Source: Candidatus Lachnoclostridium stercoravium
Lineage (GTDB): Bacteria > Bacillota > Clostridia > Lachnospirales > Lachnospiraceae
Length of the DNA: 55,931 nt
Direction of reading: 5' to 3'
NCBI GenBank assembly: GCA_019118365.1
Contig: DWZA01000065.1
Coordinates: 1-55,931, forward strand
The position numbers and the translations under genes are program-made. Under the pieces are notes generated by a model that made no database searches, was not told the origin of the DNA, and saw nothing but the letters and a program-made list of their open reading frames with translations. This document shows, piece by piece, positions 45,881 to 53,890 of the stretch (position 1 is the stretch's first letter; the number at the start of each line of letters is the position of its first letter).

Positions 45881-46600
45881 TTGTTAGAGAGGGGTATCGA
45901 CATCCACGCTCATATACTTCCGGGGACGGACGACGGAGCGAAAGACTGGGAAGAAGCTGTATCTATGCTGCAAGCTGCTTCCGGAGAAGGTTTTAGAAGG
46001 GTGATCGCGACTCCTCATTTTTCTTTTTCGCAGAATCCGGAACTGCTGCGCCGAAAGGCAGAGCAGCTGAACGAGGAAGCTTACCGGGGATCTCTGGATA
46101 TAAGGGTAAGCCTGGGCCAGGAGATCCTGTATTTTGAAGATATCATTTCCTGCTTATCGGAAGAAAAAGCGCTGACCCTGGCGGGAAGCCACTATGTGCT
46201 GGTGGAATTTTTGCCGGAAGAGACGTTTTCCAGGATCGAGAGAGGAGTGCGGGAGCTGGTGCAGAACGGGTATTTTCCCATACTGGCTCACGCTGAGCGG
46301 TATTACTGCCTTTATGGAAAGGGAAAGCTGGAGGATATCATCCGCAGCGGGGCTTATGTCCAGATGAATTACCGCTGTCTGGAAGGAGGGCTGCTGGACC
46401 GCAGAGCCTCCTGGTGCAAAAAGCAGGTCCTGGAAGGAAGAGTCCATTTCCTGGGGACGGATATGCACAATATGATGAGCCGGCCGCCGAAGGCGGAGAG
46501 AGCCGCTGGCTGGATCGAAAAACACGGGGGAAGAGAGCTTCTGGAACAGCTTACCAGGATAAATCCCTCTTATATATTAGAAGACAAGATCATAAGTTAA
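45881..46600 (+). CDS. CpsB/CapC-type tyrosine-protein phosphatase (PHP fold)
   Basis: A 239-residue manganese-type phosphotyrosine phosphatase that removes phosphate from the capsule BY-kinase. Metal-binding motifs: GIDIHAHILPGTDDGAKDWEEAVSML, VIATPHFSF, GQEILYFEDI, PILAHAERYYCL, and FLGTDMHNM. The start is TTG at 45881 with GGGGGGAG 6 nt before it; no ATG is suitably placed. First gene of the polysaccharide operon downstream of the invertible promoter. Confidence 0.9.
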   Translation: MLERGIDIHAHILPGTDDGAKDWEEAVSMLQAASGEGFRRVIATPHFSFSQNPELLRRKAEQLNEEAYRGSLDIRVSLGQEILYFEDIISCLSEEKALTLAGSHYVLVEFLPEETFSRIERGVRELVQNGYFPILAHAERYYCLYGKGKLEDIIRSGAYVQMNYRCLEGGLLDRRASWCKKQVLEGRVHFLGTDMHNMMSRPPKAERAAGWIEKHGGRELLEQLTRINPSYILEDKIIS

Positions 46601-46613
46601 AGGAAAAAAACAC

Positions 46614-47375
46614 ATGGAAAAGACATACAGAGAAGACGACGAAATACAGATCGACCTGATGGAACTTTTATTTGCCCTGCGAAGGCGGATCTGGCTGATC
46701 ATCCTGGCTTTCGCCATCGGAGGGATCGGAGCAGGGCTTTACAGCAAGGTGATCCTTACGCCTACATACACTTCTACGGCTATGGTTTACGTGCTCTCCA
46801 AAGAGACGACCCTTACGTCCCTGGCAGATCTTCAGATCGGAAGCCAGCTGACCAAGGACTATCAGGTAGTGGTCACCAGCCGGCCGGTGCTGGAAGAGGT
46901 GATCGAGAACCAGGGGCTGGAGACAGAGTACCGGGATCTTAGAAATCAGATCGAGATCGGCAACCCGACGGACACTCGTATCTTGAGCATTTCCGTGACG
47001 GATACGGAGCCGGTGCGGGCGGCGGAGATCGTCAATGAGGTTGCCCGGACTTCTTCCGAATACATCGGCGAGATCATGGAAATGGTACCTCCCAAGATCA
47101 TTGAGGAAGGCGTGGTGCCGGAATACCCTACTTCCCCGAATACGAGAAGGAACGCCATGATCGGAGCGCTGATCGGAGCCCTTCTGATCTGCGGACTTGT
47201 TACCCTGGAAGTCGTCTTAAACGATACGATCCGTTCAGAGGAAGACGTGGAACGTTACTTAGGCGTATCCGTGCTGGCAGCCATTCCGGATAAAGGCGGC
47301 GACCAGGCGGAGAACCTGAAAAAGGGAAGGGGCAAAAAAGGACGAAAGAACCTGGGAGGAAGCCATGGAGCATAA
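46614..47375 (+). CDS. Wzz/CpsC-type chain-length determinant and kinase activator
   Basis: A 253-residue membrane protein of the Wzz/YveK family. N-terminal segment DDEIQIDLMELLFALRRRIWLIILAFAIGGIGAGLYS (first helix), extracellular part with TPTYTSTAMVYVLSKETTLTSLADLQIGSQLTKDY and PVLEEVIEN, the Pro-rich VVPEYPTSPNTRRNAMIGALIGALLI before the second helix, and a basic cytoplasmic tail. It contacts and activates the next gene's kinase in related systems. It overlaps that gene by 11 nt. Confidence 0.9.
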   Translation: MEKTYREDDEIQIDLMELLFALRRRIWLIILAFAIGGIGAGLYSKVILTPTYTSTAMVYVLSKETTLTSLADLQIGSQLTKDYQVVVTSRPVLEEVIENQGLETEYRDLRNQIEIGNPTDTRILSISVTDTEPVRAAEIVNEVARTSSEYIGEIMEMVPPKIIEEGVVPEYPTSPNTRRNAMIGALIGALLICGLVTLEVVLNDTIRSEEDVERYLGVSVLAAIPDKGGDQAENLKKGRGKKGRKNLGGSHGA

Positions 47376-48117
47376 GATAACCTTAGAAAATATACAGAAA
47401 AACGACTATTTTTACGAAGAAGCCATTAAGACGCTGAGGACAAATATCCAGTTTTGCGGAAGCGGGATCAAGACCATCATGTTTACCAGCTCCATCCCTA
47501 ATGAAGGAAAGAGCGACACGGCGTTTTCTTTGGCACAATCATTTTCCAGCATCGGGAAAAAGGTCCTCCTGATCGACGCGGACATCCGCAAATCCGTTCT
47601 GGTGAAGCGGTACGGGATCCGGGAGAAGACCAATGGCCTTTCCCAATACTTAAGCGGACAAAAGAAACAGGAGGAGATCATCTACAGCACCAATGTGGAG
47701 AATTTTTATATCATCCTTTCCGGTCCTTACTCCCCGAACCCGGCGGAGCTTTTGGAGGAACCGCTGTTTAAGAAGCTTTTAGAGGACATGAGAAGGGATT
47801 TTGATTATGTGATCATCGATACGCCGCCTATGGCCAATCTGATCGACGGCGCTATCGTGGGAAGCCTCTGCGACGGGGCGGTCCTGGTGATCGAAAGCGG
47901 CACGGTCAGCTACCGTCTGGCTCAGAAGGTAAAAAGCCAGCTGGAGCGAAGCGGCTGCCGGATCCTGGGCGTGGTGCTCAGCAGGATCGGCGTAGAGCAG
48001 GATCGGCCTTATTATAAGAAATATTATGGCAAATACGGCAGGTACAAAAAGTATTACGAGTACAGCCGTTACGATAAAGGAAGCTATTATGGGCCGGAAG
48101 AAGAGAAGAATGCATAA
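47365..48117 (+). CDS. CpsD/CapB-type bacterial tyrosine kinase
   Basis: A 250-residue BY-kinase. Walker A is IMFTSSIPNEGKSDTAFSLAQ, Walker A' is VLLIDADIRKSVL, and Walker B is YVIIDTPPMANLID. The C-terminal tail is a tyrosine cluster (RPYYKKYYGKYGRYKKYYEYSRYDKGSYYG), the autophosphorylation site whose cycle with the phosphatase governs polymer production. It overlaps the Wzz-like gene by 11 nt and the LCP gene by 29 nt. Confidence 0.93.
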   Translation: MEHKITLENIQKNDYFYEEAIKTLRTNIQFCGSGIKTIMFTSSIPNEGKSDTAFSLAQSFSSIGKKVLLIDADIRKSVLVKRYGIREKTNGLSQYLSGQKKQEEIIYSTNVENFYIILSGPYSPNPAELLEEPLFKKLLEDMRRDFDYVIIDTPPMANLIDGAIVGSLCDGAVLVIESGTVSYRLAQKVKSQLERSGCRILGVVLSRIGVEQDRPYYKKYYGKYGRYKKYYEYSRYDKGSYYGPEEEKNA

Positions 48118-49162
48118 AAAAGCAAAGATCTGGGCCGCGTCAGCAGCGGCGGCGGTCCTGCTGGCCTTTGGCGGCTATACCGTTTACCTGTATCAGGGAA
48201 AGCTGGCGGCCCAGGCTCAGGCTGAGGAATGGAGACAGCAAAGAGAGGCGGGAGGGGCGGACGGCGCCGCCCAGGCGGGAGAGGAGTTCGGCCAGGTAAA
48301 GGATGAGATCGTCTATAACGGCGATACTTATGTCCGAAATACCTATATGAAAGCTTATCTCTTCCTGGGGGTAGACAGGCCCGGAACCTTTACGGAACCG
48401 ACAGTTCCAGGACAGGGAGGCCAGTCCGACGGCATTTTCCTGGCAGCCTGGGACACGTCCCGCAATACGGTCCAGGTGGTGATGATCCCAAGGGATACTA
48501 TGACGGAGATCATCCTGACAGACTTAAGCGGCAACGAGCTGGGCGCGGACGTCCAGCACATCACTTTAGGCTACGCCTACGGCGACGGCCTGGAACGAAG
48601 CTGCGAGTACATGAGCCGGGCGGTGACGAATCTCTGCGGCGGCCTTGGGATCGACGGATATATGTCCATCGGCCTGGGAGCTTTGCCAGTGCTTAACGAC
48701 CTGGTAGGCGGAGTGGAGGTTACGGTGGAAGATGGATCTCTGGCGGAAGCGGACGACCGCTTCACCCTTGGGGAGACGATCCGCCTGGAAGGGGACGAAG
48801 CAGAGCGCTTCCTGCGCTACCGGGATATCGGGGTGACCCAGACGGCCATCGGAAGGATGGACCGCCATAAAACGTATCTAGAAGGATTTGCCAGAGCTGC
48901 AAAAAAGACGGCCCGAAAAGAGGACGGCCTGGCGGTAAAGATCCTGGACGGGATCGCTCCTTACATGGTCACAGACATGGCCAAGGACGAGTACCTGAAG
49001 CTGGCGGCCGACTTTTTAAGCAGCAGCCAGACCCTGACGAAAGCGGATTTCCTGACGCTTCCCGGCGAAGGGGCCGAGACAGGGCTGTACGACGAATACC
49101 ATGTAGATAAGGATGAAGTATTACAATTGATTCTCGGCCTGTTTTACAGGCAGAAAGAATAG
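48089..49162 (+). CDS. LytR-CpsA-Psr (LCP) family phosphotransferase
   Basis: A 357-residue membrane-anchored LCP protein, which attaches capsule or teichoic-acid-like glycopolymers to peptidoglycan. A basic start (GRKKRRMHKKAK) precedes one membrane helix. The LCP domain shows YLFLGVDRPG, QSDGIFLAAWDTSRNTVQVVMIPRDTMTEI with the conserved Asp and Arg, and VQHITLGYAYGDG. The ATG at 48089 is preferred for its AAAGGAAG site; 48110 is possible. It overlaps the kinase gene. Confidence 0.9.
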   Translation: MGRKKRRMHKKAKIWAASAAAAVLLAFGGYTVYLYQGKLAAQAQAEEWRQQREAGGADGAAQAGEEFGQVKDEIVYNGDTYVRNTYMKAYLFLGVDRPGTFTEPTVPGQGGQSDGIFLAAWDTSRNTVQVVMIPRDTMTEIILTDLSGNELGADVQHITLGYAYGDGLERSCEYMSRAVTNLCGGLGIDGYMSIGLGALPVLNDLVGGVEVTVEDGSLAEADDRFTLGETIRLEGDEAERFLRYRDIGVTQTAIGRMDRHKTYLEGFARAAKKTARKEDGLAVKILDGIAPYMVTDMAKDEYLKLAADFLSSSQTLTKADFLTLPGEGAETGLYDEYHVDKDEVLQLILGLFYRQKE

Positions 49163-49179
49163 AAAGAAAGGTGAGCAGA

Positions 49180-49881
49180 ATGAAAAAGAAATTAGCAGTG
49201 ATCTTAACAGCAGCAGTTTTGACAGCAGCACAGGGCGTGACTGCGTTCGCAGTTACAAGCCCCAATACGGACAGCACCATTAATACCGGATCTGTAACAA
49301 ATAACGGCGACAACCAGGACCCGGAGCCGCCGGGACGGGAAAACGCGCAGCAGAACAGCAAGTCTTCCCCAATATCCGGAGCGGCAGTAGGCACGGATAA
49401 CGTCCGCATCAACGCAGACGTAACGACTACAAACGCGGCCAGCGGCGCAGCTCAGAACGTTACGGTCAATGAAAGAGGACAGGCTGTGATCGGAGACGCC
49501 GCCCTGGAGATCGCTACAGGCGAGGCAGCCACAGCAGGACTTCCAAACGACGTTACAAATTCCATCAACGCCATCAACGGCGGACAGGCTTTAAATACCG
49601 CAGGGACCGGCGTGGATGCTACAGGCTATGCGGCTCTGACCCAGTCAAACGCCATTGTCATCAAGGATGCCCAGACAAACCAGGTAAGCCGGATCACCAC
49701 ACGTATGCCTCTGTATGTGCCGAACCTGACTGCAAGCCTTCAGGACGTGCGCGCGCTGGTATATTTTAACGATACCGGAAGGTGGGAGTGGGTGATCCCG
49801 TCACAGATCGATTATGCTTCAAAGACGATCTATCTCGATCTTCCAGGCTCCTGTACAGTAGTTCCGGTACACAGAGTGTAA
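49180..49881 (+). CDS. secreted protein of unknown function in the polysaccharide operon
   Basis: A 233-residue exported protein: signal peptide KKKLAVILTAAVLTAAQGVTAFA, then a disordered Asn/Thr/Gln-rich region (about 25-100), a middle region rich in Ala/Asn/Gly, and a folded-looking C-terminal part (ITTRMPLYVPNLTASLQDVRALVYFNDTGRWEWVIPSQIDYASKTIYLDLPGSCTVVPVHR). I do not recognise a family. Start at 49180 has AAAGGTGAG. Its stop codon lies within the 9-bp direct repeat that flanks the MITE-like element. It may be a surface accessory to the polymer; inference. Confidence 0.75.
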   Translation: MKKKLAVILTAAVLTAAQGVTAFAVTSPNTDSTINTGSVTNNGDNQDPEPPGRENAQQNSKSSPISGAAVGTDNVRINADVTTTNAASGAAQNVTVNERGQAVIGDAALEIATGEAATAGLPNDVTNSINAINGGQALNTAGTGVDATGYAALTQSNAIVIKDAQTNQVSRITTRMPLYVPNLTASLQDVRALVYFNDTGRWEWVIPSQIDYASKTIYLDLPGSCTVVPVHRV

Positions 49882-49888
49882 TAAAAGT

Positions 49889-50039
49889 AACCGTTCAGCC
49901 GTGCGCCAGGATATATGGTAAAGAGCGTTACAAGCTTGCTTGTAAAAGTGATTTGACATATATCCTGGCATAGGGATGACATCCAGAGCTTCTTGTCAGC
50001 ACAGAATGTGCTGGCAAGAAGATACACGGCTGAACGGTT
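49889..50039. repeat. 151-bp MITE-like palindromic element
   Basis: Perfect 15-bp terminal inverted repeats AACCGTTCAGCCGTG (49889-49903) and its complement at 50025-50039. Inside are nested hairpins: GCCAGGATATATG (49905-49917 / 49957-49969), TTACAAGC-TT-GCTTGTAA (49928-49945), and CTTCTTGTCAGCACA with 50007-50021 (one mismatch). It is flanked by a 9-bp direct repeat TAATAAAAG (49879-49887 and 50042-50050), as left by target-site duplication. No coding capacity. Related pieces lie at 30536-30560 and in the loop of 5349-5409. Confidence 0.85.
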
Positions 50040-50067
50040 ATTAATAAAAGGATAAGAAAGAATCAGC

Positions 50068-50105
50068 AGTTCAGGACGGCGTTTTATTTCCGCCGCCTGA
50101 ACTGG
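50068..50105 (+). repeat. hairpin in the leader of the sugar transferase gene
   Basis: CAGTTCAGG and CGGCG (with one bulged A) pair with CCGCCGCCTGAACTG; the loop is TTTTATTT-rich. It lies 90 nt before the sugar transferase start. It has no T tail, so it is not a plain terminator; a role as an antitermination or processing site is possible. Confidence 0.6.
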
Positions 50106-50192
50106 TTACAAAAGAGCCGCTCCCTGGGGCTTCCGGAAAAAAGAAAATACCGGCTGCCGCAAAAAGGGCAGGCTATGGGGATGTGAAAAGGT

Positions 50193-51638
50193 ATGTACCA
50201 GAAAGCATTAAAAGGCTGGTTTAAACACGGGGACTTCATGCTCTTTGACCTGATCTGCCTGGAGTCCGCTTATTTTATCGCTTACTGCATAAGGCACGGA
50301 TCGGCAGATCCCTTCCATGATCTTATATTCCGGGAAATGCTCCTGGCATTCTTTCTGGTAGAGGTTCTGGTATTGTTCTTTTTCGACAGTATGAAAAACG
50401 TGCTGAAGCGGGGCTATTATAAAGAACTGAAGGCTACTCTGCGCCACGACTGCCTGGTGGTGCTGGTCACGTCGTTTGTCCTGTTCCTGACTCAGACAGG
50501 AGGGATCCATTCCAGAGCAGTGATGCTCCTGACGGCAGTCCTTTATTTCATATCCAGCTACGGGATCCGCCTTATGTGGAAAAATATCCTGCAGGGCTGG
50601 AGGAGAGATTCCAGGAAAGCGGTCCGCTCTATGATGGTCATAACGACCAGCTCTATGCTGGACATGGCGGCGGAACATATCCGCGCCCATATGTACGACG
50701 GACTTTATCTGTCCGGTTTTGCTGTGATGGATAAAGATATGGAAGGCGCAAAGATCGCAGGGGTGCCGGTGGTGGCCTCACAAGAAAATGTAATTGAATA
50801 TATCTGCAGGGAATGGGTGGACGAGGTGCTGATCAACCTGCCGGAGGATTATCCTCTGAGCACAAAGCTGATGAACGATCTTCTGGAAATGGGCGTTACC
50901 GTCCATCTGAAGCTGATCAAGATCGGCGAGCTGTCTGGAAAAGTACAGCTGGTGGAAAAGCTGGGGCCTTACACGGTCCTGACTACGTCCATCAACGCAG
51001 CAACTTTCCGCCAGGCGTTTATGAAACGTTCTCTGGATATCCTGGGCGGGCTGGTAGGCTGCCTGATCACAGGGATCCTATTTATCTTCGTGGCCCCCTG
51101 CATTTACATAAAATCGCCTGGCCCGATCTTCTTTACCCAGACCAGGGTAGGGAAAAACGGAAAGAAATTCAAACTGTATAAATTCCGCAGCATGTATCTG
51201 GATGCGGAAGAGCGGAAGAAAGATCTGATGGAAAAGAACCGGGTCAAGGACGGCATGATGTTCAAGCTGGACTGGGATCCCAGGATCATCGGCAGCGAAA
51301 AAGGCCCGGACAAAGGCATCGGCAATTTCATCCGGAAATATTCCATCGACGAGTTCCCTCAGTTCTTCAACGTGCTGAAAGGGGACATGAGCCTGGTAGG
51401 GACCAGGCCGCCGACCCTGGACGAGTGGGAGAAATACGACCTGCACCACAGGGCGCGCCTTGCCATCAAGCCAGGAGTTACCGGCATGTGGCAGGTGAGC
51501 GGACGGAGCAAGATCACCGACTTCGAGAAGGTGGTGGAGCTGGACAAGAAATATATCACAGAGTGGAGTTTCGCTCTGGATATGAGGATCCTTTTTAAGA
51601 CCGTGCTGGTGGTGGCAGGGAAAGAAGGGTCAATGTAG
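50193..51638 (+). CDS. polyprenyl glycosylphosphotransferase (initiating sugar transferase)
   Basis: A 481-residue membrane enzyme that moves a hexose-1-phosphate onto undecaprenyl phosphate to begin repeat-unit synthesis. N-terminal half: four or five membrane helices plus a CoA-binding-like domain (VAGVPVVASQENVIEYICREWVDEVLINLP). C-terminal catalytic domain: KRSLDILGGLVGCLITGILF, PGPIFFTQTRVGKNGKKFKLYKFRSMY, FIRKYSIDEFPQFFNVLKGDMSLVGTRPPTLDEWEKY, and RLAIKPGVTGMWQVSGRS. All conserved parts are present. The sugar (glucose, galactose or other) cannot be told. Confidence 0.94.
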   Translation: MYQKALKGWFKHGDFMLFDLICLESAYFIAYCIRHGSADPFHDLIFREMLLAFFLVEVLVLFFFDSMKNVLKRGYYKELKATLRHDCLVVLVTSFVLFLTQTGGIHSRAVMLLTAVLYFISSYGIRLMWKNILQGWRRDSRKAVRSMMVITTSSMLDMAAEHIRAHMYDGLYLSGFAVMDKDMEGAKIAGVPVVASQENVIEYICREWVDEVLINLPEDYPLSTKLMNDLLEMGVTVHLKLIKIGELSGKVQLVEKLGPYTVLTTSINAATFRQAFMKRSLDILGGLVGCLITGILFIFVAPCIYIKSPGPIFFTQTRVGKNGKKFKLYKFRSMYLDAEERKKDLMEKNRVKDGMMFKLDWDPRIIGSEKGPDKGIGNFIRKYSIDEFPQFFNVLKGDMSLVGTRPPTLDEWEKYDLHHRARLAIKPGVTGMWQVSGRSKITDFEKVVELDKKYITEWSFALDMRILFKTVLVVAGKEGSM

Positions 51639-51666
51639 GGCGAGTATGGAAAGGAGGAGTGCGCAG

Positions 51667-52302
51667 ATGAACGACCATAAGAAGCTGAAGATCGCTATGC
51701 TGGGACATAAGCGCATTCCATCCCGCGAAGGGGGAATTGAGATCGTTGTGGAAGAACTGGCAGTCCGCATGGCAAAACAGGGCCATGAGGTCACCTGCTA
51801 CAACCGTTCCGGTCACCATGTAAGCGGGAAAGAGTATGATGGAAAGAATTTGATAGAGTATCACGGCGTCCGGCTGAAAAATGTTTTTACCCTGGATAAA
51901 AAGGGGCTTGCCGCTATGACGTCGTCGGTTTTTGCTTCATTGAAAGCAGCATTTGGACGATATGATATCGTCCATTTTCATGCGGAAGGCCCCTGCGCCA
52001 TGATGTGGCTGCCAAAGCTTTTTGGAAAAAGGTGCATCGCCACGATCCACGGTCTGGACTGGCAGAGAGCAAAATGGGGCGGGTTCGCCGCAAACTATAT
52101 AAAATTTGGCGAAAAGACCGCTGTCCGGTGCGCGGACGAGATCATCGTCCTAAGCAGAGGCGTGCAGAAATATTTTAAAGATACTTACGGAAGAAAAACT
52201 GTATTTATCCCCAACGGAGTGAACCGTCCGACGCGCGCGGAAGCCAGTTTGATCCATGAGAGATGGGGGCTGGAGAAAGACGGCTATATGAATGCGGCAT
52301 AA
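51667..52302 (+). pseudogene. glycosyltransferase family 4 protein, C-terminal half missing
   Basis: A 211-codon frame that encodes only the N-terminal acceptor domain of a GT-B glycosyltransferase: LKIAMLGHKRIPSREGGIEIVVEELAVRMAKQGHEVTCYNRSG, IVHFHAEGPCAMMWLPKLFGKRCIATIHGLDWQRAKWG, and VFIPNGVNRP. Homologues go on with a segment like ILFLGRLVPEKG and the nucleotide-sugar-binding domain; here the frame ends GLEKDGY-MNAA-stop and no such domain follows. The donor site is therefore lost. ATG at 51667 has AAGGAGGAG. The stop is inside a 13-nt motif shared with another truncation point at 53496. Confidence 0.85.
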
Positions 52303-52706
52303 TAGGAACAAGTCAGAGAGAACTTATGGCTTACTGATACTGTTCATATTTTCTTACCCGGAAAAGTGAGCAAAAAGCCCGTAGATAGGGCGCTTTTGGC
52401 CGACTTAAGGAGGGTAGTAATGCCGTAGCGTATGGACGAAAGTCTACCCGCTGTTCGTCGTGTCTGAGACACAAAATTTTGAAAACCAGCATAGAGCTAC
52501 AGAATAGCCACTTAATGTGCGCTCAATAACCAGAGGTTTTGCCTTTAGTGTTGATGGAATCAAAGTTGGCTTCATGAGCAGTGAAGGTGAGAACTAGCTA
52601 TGGCCCCCGATGACTTACCTTGAATAAGTAGACTTAGGGTTCGCCTTTTCTCAGAATCGGGAAAAGTTCATATAGAGTTGATGACCTAATTTTTGGAGGA
52701 AGAGTT
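52303..52706 (+). other. 404-bp gene-free, structured stretch
   Basis: No gene seen. It starts with the 13-nt motif ATAATAGGAACAA (from 52299), then a series of dyads: AAAAGCCC/GGGC-CTTTT around GTAGATA, GGGTAG/CTACCC enclosing GAC-GAAA-GTC, and GTGTCTGAGACAC. The density of tetraloop-like and nested stems suggests a structured RNA or mobile-element remnant. No group II intron domain V was found. Confidence 0.5.
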
Positions 52707-53549
52707 ATGAAGAAAAAATATACTATTGCGGTTTCCGGAACAGGCTACGTAGGACTTTCTATTTCGGTGCTTCTTGCGCAGCATGAAAAAGTATTTGCGG
52801 TTGATATAGTTCCGTCCAAAGTAGATATGGTAAATCAAAGAAAATCGCCAATCCAGGATGAATATATCGAAAAATATCTGGCAGAGAAAGACCTTGATTT
52901 GACGGCAACGCTAGATGCTGAAATGGCCTATAGTGCTGCTGACTTTGTGGTGATTGCGGCACCTACAAACTATGATTCTGCCACCCAGCACTTTGATACT
53001 TCTGCTGTTGAGAATGTCATTGACCTGGTTATGAAATATAACCCGAATGCCATTATGGTTATTAAGAGTACCATTCCTGTGGGATATACCAAGAGCATTC
53101 GAGAAAAGACAGGCAGCAAGAATATCCTTTTCAGCCCGGAGTTTCTGCGAGAGTCTAAGGCCCTTTACGATAACCTGTATCCGTCGCGGATCATTGTAGG
53201 CACCGATATGGAGGATGAGCGTTTGGTAGAGGCGGCTCATACATTTGCAGAGCTACTGCAGGAAGGCGCTATAAAAGAAAAAATTGATACCCTATTTATG
53301 GGGTTTACCGAGGCCGAAGCAGTAAAACTGTTTGCCAATACTTATCTGGCACTCCGTGTTGCTTACTTTAATGAGCTTGACACTTATGCTGAGATGAAGG
53401 GATTGAACACTCAGCAAATCATCAAAGGCGTATGCTTAGATCCTCGCATTGGTGATTTCTATAATAACCCCAGCTTCGGGTATGGGGCGTGTGAAATAAT
53501 AGGAACAACCGGAAAAAAGCCTGAAATACCAATGGTTTTGGCGGCTTGA
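52707..53549 (+). pseudogene. UDP-glucose dehydrogenase, C-terminally truncated (copy 1)
   Basis: A 280-codon frame starting with a good GGAGGAAG site. It holds the NAD-binding domain ([25 protein letters not shown]) and the central domain ([54 protein letters not shown]). Full-length enzymes are near 390 residues and carry the catalytic Cys in GYGGxCLPKD; here the sequence departs right after GYG, so catalytic Cys and UDP-binding domain are lost. A second partial copy is at 55033. Composition is more AT-rich than upstream genes. The enzyme would have made UDP-glucuronate for the polymer. Confidence 0.85.
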
Positions 53550-53890
53550 CTGATTTTCCTCAATTTCTGTTCAAGGGAGTTCAACAGTCGCCAGTCAACC
53601 AGTGGCTCAGCCTTTGGATGGTGCTGTTCAGTCATCATTTACCCCAAATGAAAGAACAGGAATATAAGGAAGGAGGTCAGTTGAGCCTGCCGAGGATTCC
53701 ATAAACAAGAATCCTTGACAGGCTATTTCTCGTGGGAACAAAAATTGAAATCAGTGGGTAATGAGGCGTGTAGTGTTTGGTAGAACGGACTTTGTGTTTT
53801 GAAGTGATGGAACTTCATAAGTCCTATGACTTCAGGAAACAAAGATGTATAGAAGATATCCGACTTCTAAAAAGCAAGAAGGAGAAAAAA
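53550..53890 (+). other. 341-bp gene-free stretch with a hairpin
   Basis: No recognised gene. After the truncated dehydrogenase comes unplaced sequence, an AAGGAGG-like motif (about 53668-53676), and a hairpin AGCCTG-x3-AGGATTC with its complement (53684-53724) followed by ATTTCT. It may be a mobile-element remnant. Confidence 0.5.

Noticed and set aside
49893..49969. Rho-independent terminator after the secreted protein gene
   Set aside because: The hairpins lack T runs and are enclosed in terminal inverted repeats with a flanking 9-bp duplication, so a mobile repeat is the better explanation, although it may also affect transcription.
52303..52706. Group II intron
   Set aside because: There is a GTGYG-like start at one junction, but no domain V hairpin (GAGC...GTTC pattern) and no intron-encoded reverse transcriptase. 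Kept only as an open possibility in findings.
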